Below, piece by piece: positions 56,276 to 64,000 of a stretch of DNA of 64,000 bases. Within the stretch, counting starts at the first letter, position 1. Every line of letters starts with the position of its first letter. This DNA comes from Kryptolebias marmoratus (Eukaryota > Chordata > Actinopteri > Cyprinodontiformes > Rivulidae). The position numbers were made by a program, and so were the translations under genes. The stretch covers positions 11,750,761 through 11,814,760 of the forward strand of contig NC_051434.1 of assembly GCF_001649575.2 (NCBI RefSeq), in the 5' to 3' direction. Below the pieces are notes generated by a model, which worked only from the letters and a program-made list of their open reading frames with translations, searched no databases and was not told the origin of the DNA.

Positions 56276-59200
56276 CACACACACACACACATAAATATGC
56301 CTGTCTTTGCCTTTTGGTGATGGGTAATAATTAAAAATTGTAGTGAAAGTAATATAGTGTCAGATGGAGTTGTAAAAAGAGGGATATAGTGGTGTAAAAT
56401 CTTAGAAAGTTACAAAAAAAAAGAAAACAAACAGTCTGGGAGCAGAAGAGAGCTCGCTGTCCAAGCGCTCTGGGTGTCCTTCTGCGTCTTAATTTATTCA
56501 GAGACTCCCAGGCAGGCAGTTCCAGCAAAACGCAACGCATCTTTGGTTTAACGCTCACAGCTCCAAAGCAAGAGGGAATATGCGGGCTGGTGACCTTGGT
56601 GTGTTGTGAGCGGCGCTCCACTCCTCCTCAGTCTCCTCTCTCTCTCTCTCTAGAGGTAGCCTTGACTCGTCTAATGGAAAACACAAGTCCACATCGCCAG
56701 CTTCGACTTGTGACAGAATGGGTACAGATTCTTTATCTCAGCCCATACGTTCATTACAAAGTACAGCGGGAATGTGTAGTGTCGTACCTTTCCGCTCAAG
56801 TCGGAGTAAGAAAACAAGCGGGGGAAACCCTCCGGAGGTGCCATCTTAAAAACACATTCATGGTCTTCATACTGAGGAACTGGAGGAAAGCTCAACATCA
56901 AACCTATGTTTTATTAACAGAAAACAAGATTACATGGAGGTTTGCTTCGAATCCAGTCACTTCAAGAAGTACCAGAAATCAAAATAGGCCATTTTGAAAA
57001 CGATGTATAAACTCTGAGCCTCCAAAACTGTTGTTCCAACTGACTGAAAAATAGAAACTCACAATAAAATCAGAAAAAAAACTTTGAGCTGATTCATGGT
57101 AGATGGTTGAGGTGAAAGGTAAAACAAAAGCTAATATGCTTCCTTAAAATTGTACCGGCATGATCTCAGCCAAACGGAAACCAAACAAACGAACAAACCC
57201 TAACCCTAACCAACCCTACAGAAGACAAGGAAAAACTCCAGCTAAAAATACTTTTGCTAGATGTCACAAATGTCCCTTTTTTTCTCCTTTTCTTGAACCA
57301 CAGTACGCCAATAAAAACACCTGAAAGTAGAGCTGTATTAAATGTAGGAAACCCTTCAAAGCAAGTCCTTCGGAGAGGGGGTTAAAAGCTCCAAAAGTCA
57401 GTTGTCGAGCCCTCAAGCACCTGTCCGACTTTACAGGAAGAAATCTCTTAAACCTTGAGAATGTTTCAGGACTTTTCCCATCCTTCAACCTAATCCTTTA
57501 ATTGCTCGGAGCGCAGGAGGTGAGCGGGATGACACCTGCCACCTCCTGCTGCTGACCGACTCCATCCTGAAACTAACATCGGGCCCACAACACGGAGGCT
57601 TCACGTCGGGGCCGTCCGCAGCCACGGCCTTTTAGGAGCCCTGAAACTATTTTTTGGAAAACAGGTTGCAGAGTTAAATAAATAAATAAATAAACGCCAC
57701 CCTTGTGTTTTCAACCTTCTGAAAACGATGTCATAGCCCCGCCTCTAACCTGACCTCCACCTAGCGGCGTGCATTTTTAAGAAAAAAAAACAAATCTCTT
57801 GGCGATTATTTGATGCGATGACAGACACAGCTTGATCAGATCTCTCGCAGCTCCGTCCAAAGCCGCAAACACTTTTCCACCCCCATCCCGTTTCTGTCCC
57901 TTGGCAGACTTTTCTATTTGAAATGGCCGGAAACGAGGGGGTCCTGTTTCCTGCATTCACATCAAATAGAGCCACAGAAGAAGAACAAGGGGCTCATCAG
58001 TGGCCTGTGTGCGCTTGACTGAGCATTTGAAAATCAGATTTTCGTAGACAGAAAGAGAGACAAGCAGGCTGTAGATGCAGGAATGGATGAATGGGTGTAA
58101 AGAGAAAAAAAAAATAAAAAGAGCGCTGGATGTTGTGACGGACACATATGGAGAGAAATACAGCCATCAAGCCATGACCCACAGTATTGAACACCACTCA
58201 GAGGGCTCAGGAACACACACTGTGACACACACACAAACACAGAAAACTATAATTGGGCTCCAGCTGCAGAAAACCTGGGTTTAGCACTTTGGCCGTACTG
58301 GCACACCAGCATGCAGCTACTGTGAAAATGACGCAGGCCAGTCCTGGATAAACGACAAAAACTGACACAGCAACGCAGCGCCGAATTTCCGCAACCGTCC
58401 GCAGCACGAGCGCACACACGCCGTAAATCACACAGTGCGTGACGTTTACCCTCGGCACAAATTTCATCTTAAAGCGGCCAAGGCGTAAAAGAGCGTAAAA
58501 GACCCCCCCGCTCAATGCCCACTTAGTATCCCTCGCAAACTCCTGGAGTCCAAGTCACCTCGCACCTCTCACGCAGCCAGAGGGAGATGGACTTATTGGA
58601 CCTGAGAGGCCATCCAACAGTTCATCACACCGGATCAGAGGGCTGGGAGGCTGGGAGGCTGGGAGGCCGAGAGGCGATTTTTCTTTTTTTCTTTAGCACA
58701 AACAGACACACTGTTAGAGAGCCGGTCCACTCCTGGTCTGTATTTACTGAGCTCTGCAGCAGCAGCAGCACAGCTGGAATGCAGCAGACAGAAAAAAAAG
58801 AGAGTGAGAGAAAGCACACAAAATGGGTCTGTATCAGTTTCTGGGTCATTCTGGTCATTTCTGGGCTTCTTCACACCACAAGACGTCTGGACTAAAATGA
58901 AGAACATTTAACAAAAATCACCCTAAGATGCTCTCTGCTCCTAACAGACTCCGAACGGTTCCAGGAGCACGGGGTTAGAAGGTTGAAAAGCATTCATGAG
59001 CGTATCGCCTGCTGGTCACAACACATTTGTTTTCTTTATACGAATCCCATTTTATTTTAATCTTTTTTTTTTTTCACTCGACGCGCAGCCTGAGGCGAAG
59101 TGAAAAGCGGAACATGACAGCGGCGCCGACGGGATCTCTTCTCACCCACCAGTGTCTGTTTGGCTATCTAGCACCTTCCCATTGCACCTTTAGTACCTAC

Positions 59201-59924
59201 ATGCTGTTTTAATTAACTTCATACCACGAGGAGCAATTACGCAAGGCAACATTCATCTCATTTGAAACTGCAAATTAATCCACCCTCCGGCTACCGAAGC
59301 GACAGGATCGTCACTGCGTACGGGAAGCGAGGACGCCAGAGGTTTTACACGGTTCGAATTTTTTAAATAGATATTTTTTAAAGAAGAAAAAAAAAAGAGA
59401 GACATGGAGATGTCAGCTTTAGGGACGTTGTTTTAACGTCACAATCTTCAGTGTTTCAGATGAAGAGGAAGAAGAGAGAGAAAATTAGTTTAGTAAGATG
59501 GACGGATCGCAAGCTGAGCTTTTATGAAGGAGAAAACAATTTACATACCTCCGGTTCCCCTTGGGGAGCGACAACTGAGAGCGAGAAAGTGGAGGAAAGG
59601 GAGGGGAGAGGGAGGGGGTGCGATGCAATAAGAGGGGAAGCAATTAAGAAGAGCGCAAGAAATCAGGAAGGGAGAGAGAAAGTTGAAACTGATGGAAGCC
59701 GTTCGTTAGCAGGAGGGTAAGCCGACGAGAGGAAGACGAGCTGTAAGCATGGAGGGCTGTCAGAGGAGCAGAGCAAGGAGGTGGAAGGGGTTGAACTTCA
59801 GGAGGTGGGGACAAGGTGCCTGGGTCACGTTCAAATCCATCATGTGTTGCTGATACTCATTAGGGCAAACAAGGGGAAAATATACACTCCCCGAACTCTT
59901 TCCACCGATCAGATTAGAAACAAA

Positions 59925-60090
59925 TAAAACATGCAGGATCGTGGCTCTCAAGGACCAGGGTTGCCTACCCCTGCTTTAGGTGTTTCTCTAATGTGATACA
60001 CCTGATTCAAATGACTGAGTGATTAACAGGCTTCTGCAGAACTTGAAGATCTGCTGTAGAGCAAGAGAAACATCTAAAACCTGCAGGATA
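59925..60090. mobile_element. Palindromic MITE, copy 2 (rearranged)
   Basis: It shares TTTAGGTGTTTCTCTA, ACACCTGATTCAAATGA, GCTTCTGCAGAACTTGA and GAGAAACATCTAAAAC with copy 1. Here, however, a terminal-type block (CTCAAGGACCAGGGTTGCCT then ACCCCTG) sits at the left next to the left arm, so two copies seem to have been joined or one end inverted. Confidence 0.55.
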
Positions 60091-63000
60091 TATGAAACAT
60101 GCTTAATTGTGTACATGTGTATGATAATAAGTTAATTTTACAGCTCACTGTGCCCCTAACGAATGTGTATAATGTAAAAGCGGCACATTAGAGCCCTAAA
60201 ACTCTTAAATATGATCCCTCCAGCAGAGGGTTTGGATCCGATCCTGCTCTATAATAAACAAAACACTTAAGGTTTGGACTCAATCAGAGAGAAATTAGCA
60301 TAGCAGATTGAATTTTCTCTGCGAAAACACCTTCCAGCTATCTCCGGGGCAGACCAAACGAGGATCGGGTTAAAGAATGAACAGATTTTCAGCCGTGCAT
60401 GGCAAGCCGAACGATCAGAAACGCACGTTCTCCTGTTAGTAATCGGGCTCGTTCAGTGGCAACGATACGGTCAAGTGGTTTGCGCCACCGACAGCCCGAT
60501 GAAAAAGTGACGATAAATCTCACTCGGGGCTAGAATCTCTCAAATACAGAACTCAGATGTCAAATCAAATCCTCCTCTTGAGCTACTTAAATAAAGAAGA
60601 GACGGACAACTTCTCGGTTTGAGGGGAGGACTATTGTTTCCTTGGCTAGTTCTTCTGGAGTCTTTTCATTGCTCGAAGGTGTCGTCCCAACAGGAACATT
60701 TCGGGCATCGATCGCACCTGGATGAGCAGATGAGACAACTTCTGTTCTCCTTGTTACATGTTTATTTCACTTCCACTTCCACAGACAAATAGGCAGATGA
60801 GGAGTTTGGTACCTGAATGCACCATAACTACCAACTAGCATCACACATGGAGACAGACGGCTGTAAATGGAGTTGATTATTTGGGTAAAACTGCAGAACT
60901 TCAGAGAAACTTTAGCACAGGTGGGTTTAAATGGCAGCAGCAGCTCCACACTGGGGATGGTGAAGACTGTAAACATCCACTAATTACCATTTCTCACATG
61001 CATACATGAAAGTTAAAGACAACATCCAACAGTGAAGTCGAGCATTGGTGCACAGCTGGCCCTCAAGTTTGTGAAACAGCCATTTAAAAAGGTGCACAAG
61101 CCAAATATACTAAAAGGAACTAGTGGTGCAGAGATTTGACGGAAGTGAACATGCAAGGACTAAAACTGGTTTGTTTTGGAGAGTAAAAAGAGGGCTTCAA
61201 GTGCCTCAGATTTCCTGTCGTCTCCAGCCTCAGGGCCCCCCCTCAGAGGCCAGCACGACGGACTGGAGTCGCACACCATTAATTGGCAGATAATGGGCAA
61301 AACAGCTCGCACTTTCAAACAAACAAAAACGCCAGCTTCTCTCCCCCTCCACCCCGCGACATTTCTCTGCCGCGAACACGCAACTTCCAGGGCTGGCGTG
61401 CACTTGTTTCAGAAACCTGAACTATATATCTTATCTATATGTATACATGGAAAAAAAGAAGAAGAAGAAGAACCACAGTGAACCAATTCACAACCGCAGA
61501 TGAAGACGCAAATGCGTAAAAAAAAAAAAAAAGCACACAGCGGTGCCTACATCGGTAAGAAGAAAAAAAAGCGCGTCAACAACAAAAAAAGAGAGGGGGA
61601 AACGGCGCCCAAAGGCCACTTCCCAAAGTCCCGACGGGCAGGAGATGAAAGCCAGCAGGGAGGAAACTCGACAGGAAACAGTCAGGAAAAAATCTGGTCA
61701 CGGTGTTATCACGCACAAACGCTGCCCGACTGAGGCAAAACCATCGCGAATCCTCAACACTTAGCGCAGAAAACACAGAGGTGAGGCTGGCTCCCCGCGA
61801 CACAGAAAAGCACGCTTTTTGACAAACCTGTCGAGTCGAGGGCACTTCTTCCTCTACCGCGCTGGTGTCCGGAGTGTGTGTGCCACTCATCGGTGTTTTC
61901 TCCCACCCTGTCGCTCTCTACCGTAGAGATAATGCTGATGTTTCCACTTCCTCCTTTCTTCTGCCGTCTGCTGGCTGACTCTGTGATGCCAGACAGCAGC
62001 GCCGCACTCACCCGACCGAAAGGACGTTTCAGCGGATTAAAAAGAAATAAATATAAAAGGACTGTCCTCTGAAGTTTAGTTAACAAGCTCCTCTTTGCTC
62101 TAAGTCTAGTTTAACTGATTAAAATGTTGAAAAAAATAAGAAGAAAGAACTGCTTTCTCTGTCATTTAATGCCAAAACAGGGAAATGTTTTGGTGTTTAT
62201 CTAATCTGCCTGAGTAAAAATAAAAAAATAATTAAAATTAATACATTTTAATGAATAAAAAAAATGTAATTTTCTTACACCTCTTGTTTCTATTACGCGC
62301 ATCATCATTTTTATTGTTATTTTTTTATTTCTAAAACATTTGCTTAAAAAAAATCATTAAGTGAGGACCGCTAAACCTGATTTAGCTTTAGCCGTTTATG
62401 CTAATGTTATGATTAGCATAAAAGGCTAAATGCTAATTTAGGTTTCGCCACGTCTCAAGAGCCAAATCATAAAACTGGAACACATTAGATGTCCAGAACA
62501 CGGCTGTTTTAATAAAAAACTATATTTCACAAGACAACAATATAAAAAACAACAGAAATAAACAAACAAACAAAAAAGATGCATTCACAGTCAGTTATAG
62601 CTGACGTTTTTAAAATCTAGTAATCTAGGTTTGCCATTAACTACTGCATGTTTTTTTTATATATTAATACTAATATTTTCTAAAATTACCTGTCCAGACA
62701 TTAACAACAGGTGATATTTTTCTAAATAGCCTTTAAAGAATAGGCAAATATAGGCTGCTGAACACTCAAAGGTTTTTATATAAAAGAGTTTCCAAGAAAT
62801 ATGTTTTTTTTTTACATCTACCATGACTGGCATAAAAAAAAGTAGCTCATTGTCTAAAAGAGACTTACAATAGAGGACACGTTAGCAATCAGCTCAGAAC
62901 CTGAATTAATTATTTCTTATGATGAATCAAACAAAAGAATATCAACCTTCCATCCTGCAGGGGAGGAAAGGCAAACAGGGACAATGGTTTCAATAATTCA

Positions 63001-64000
63001 TGATTATTGAGCTCTCTCTGCCCTCCTGTTTGGAGTGTTGGATTGTGACCTTCTAATGTTACTCTCTGATGGGAACAATTCAGGTCCAGCTCAGCAAGCC
63101 TTCTGCACAACTTCACAGTGCAGTTTCATCAGGTTTCACTGTGGCACTTCTGCACGTCACAGCAGCAGACGAGGCTGCTCGGCTTTAATTTTGTCAGTAA
63201 TTGCCTGCTGTTTGTGATATTCAGCCCTCGGTGTGTGTGTGCTGAAAGAGGAAGCCGTGAATCGCAGACAGCACTGGTGCTCATCCTTGCCTTCGCTCAG
63301 CAGGAGCAGCAGCAGGAGGAGGATTATCCAGGAGCCCTGCTCATCCTGCTAAATAATCTGGAGCGACACACCCTGCAGAGAGAGCTCCCAGTCCCTCTTT
63401 CTGTCTGGGTTTCTCTTTCTCTGTAAAAAAAAGAAAAAAAAAAAAAAGAAGAAGCACCGGATGCAAAGCTGTGCTTATTTTTAATGGCAGCCTGTGTGTC
63501 TCCAGCTAAACTGTTAATTTGGCTGCACGCACAGGTTGTGAAAGCAAGCAGAAATGATCCAGGAGAAGGAACAATTAAAAATGTCTGGTGCATATTTAGG
63601 GTAAAACAAAATGATCATTTTGGGTTTTGCAGTCAAATCAGGAAATTTTCTGAACAATGGCTGCATTCATTTGACGTAGTGCAAACAGAAGCAGTTCACA
63701 GAGCACTATAGAATGACTTTGCTATTTCAAAGTAATTGAACAAACAAAGACATTCTTTCTTTTTTTTTTTTACAATGACCTGCAACAGTTTAAAAGGGTT
63801 CTAGACCACATTTGAGAGCTCCCTGATGAAGTAACCCTTTTATCCGAGACTGTAAAGAGGCAGAAGAGTTCTATCAAGCACGCCTGTAAAGTTAGAAAGA
63901 ACCGAATAATACATTCAGGAAAGCAAAGACTTACGGTATCAAACAGCAGACCTCTTCGTCTCATGAAAATGCAGTGAAGTACTCTGGTTTCAGATGCTGC

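Larger units (their letters stand above)
55001..64000. other. Non-coding stretch at the right edge
   Basis: It contains repeat copy E, a rearranged MITE (59925-60090), a short telomere-like CCCTAA stretch near 57199, an AATA tract near 57679, a purine-rich tract (about 59570-59790) and unique sequence. A donor-like GTAAGT at 63934-63929 (minus strand) ends an open frame but cannot be judged without the adjoining sequence. Confidence 0.55.

Noticed and set aside
57195..57220. Telomere-like CCCTAA units
   Set aside because: Only about two perfect units are present in a locally CCCTA/ACCAA-rich stretch, too short to be an interstitial telomere.

Overview
This is a vertebrate nuclear genomic window, almost certainly from a ray-finned (teleost) fish. 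The reasons are a multi-exon gene with canonical GT-AG introns, abundant (TG/CA)n microsatellites, several Tc1/mariner-like and hAT-like DNA transposons of types common in fish, and a fish-type dispersed repeat with a tRNA-like head. No bacterial, phage, CRISPR or organellar features were seen.

The only gene that can be read with confidence is elmo1 (engulfment and cell motility 1), on the minus strand. Fourteen consecutive coding exons run from the start codon at 30290 down to 10228. They splice without a frame break into residues 1-432 of a protein of about 727 residues: the Ras-binding-like N-terminus, the armadillo-repeat/ELMO-inhibitory region and roughly the first two thirds of the ELMO domain. 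The rest (end of the ELMO domain, PH domain, proline-rich tail) must lie beyond the left edge. The last intron is open-ended and longer than 10 kb. ELMO1 acts with DOCK-family exchange factors to activate Rac in cell migration and in engulfment of apoptotic cells.

Layout. 1-10227: the partial intron after coding exon 14, holding a hAT-type MITE with a target-site duplication, a Tc1 transposon interrupted by an assembly gap, and a GC-box-rich patch near 6.4 kb. 10228-22792: thirteen small exons; one intron carries a degenerate Tc1 copy and another a hAT-like element. 22793-30212: a repeat-dense first coding intron with a TTTAGCTA-type degenerate tandem array, a second hAT-like element and a palindromic MITE. 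30213-30369: start-codon exon with a 5' UTR splice acceptor and a small upstream ORF. 30370-64000: 5' UTR intron and/or upstream DNA with a weak first-exon candidate near 40.4-40.8 kb, two Tc1 fragments, one tRNA-headed repeat and several stretches of conserved-looking non-coding sequence. No second protein-coding gene is supported.

The points most worth follow-up are a (CA)n tract starting 11 nt inside the intron downstream of the frame-neutral 105-nt coding exon 13, a 36-nt frame-neutral microexon, and a five-copy dispersed repeat family I cannot name. No previously undescribed system was found.
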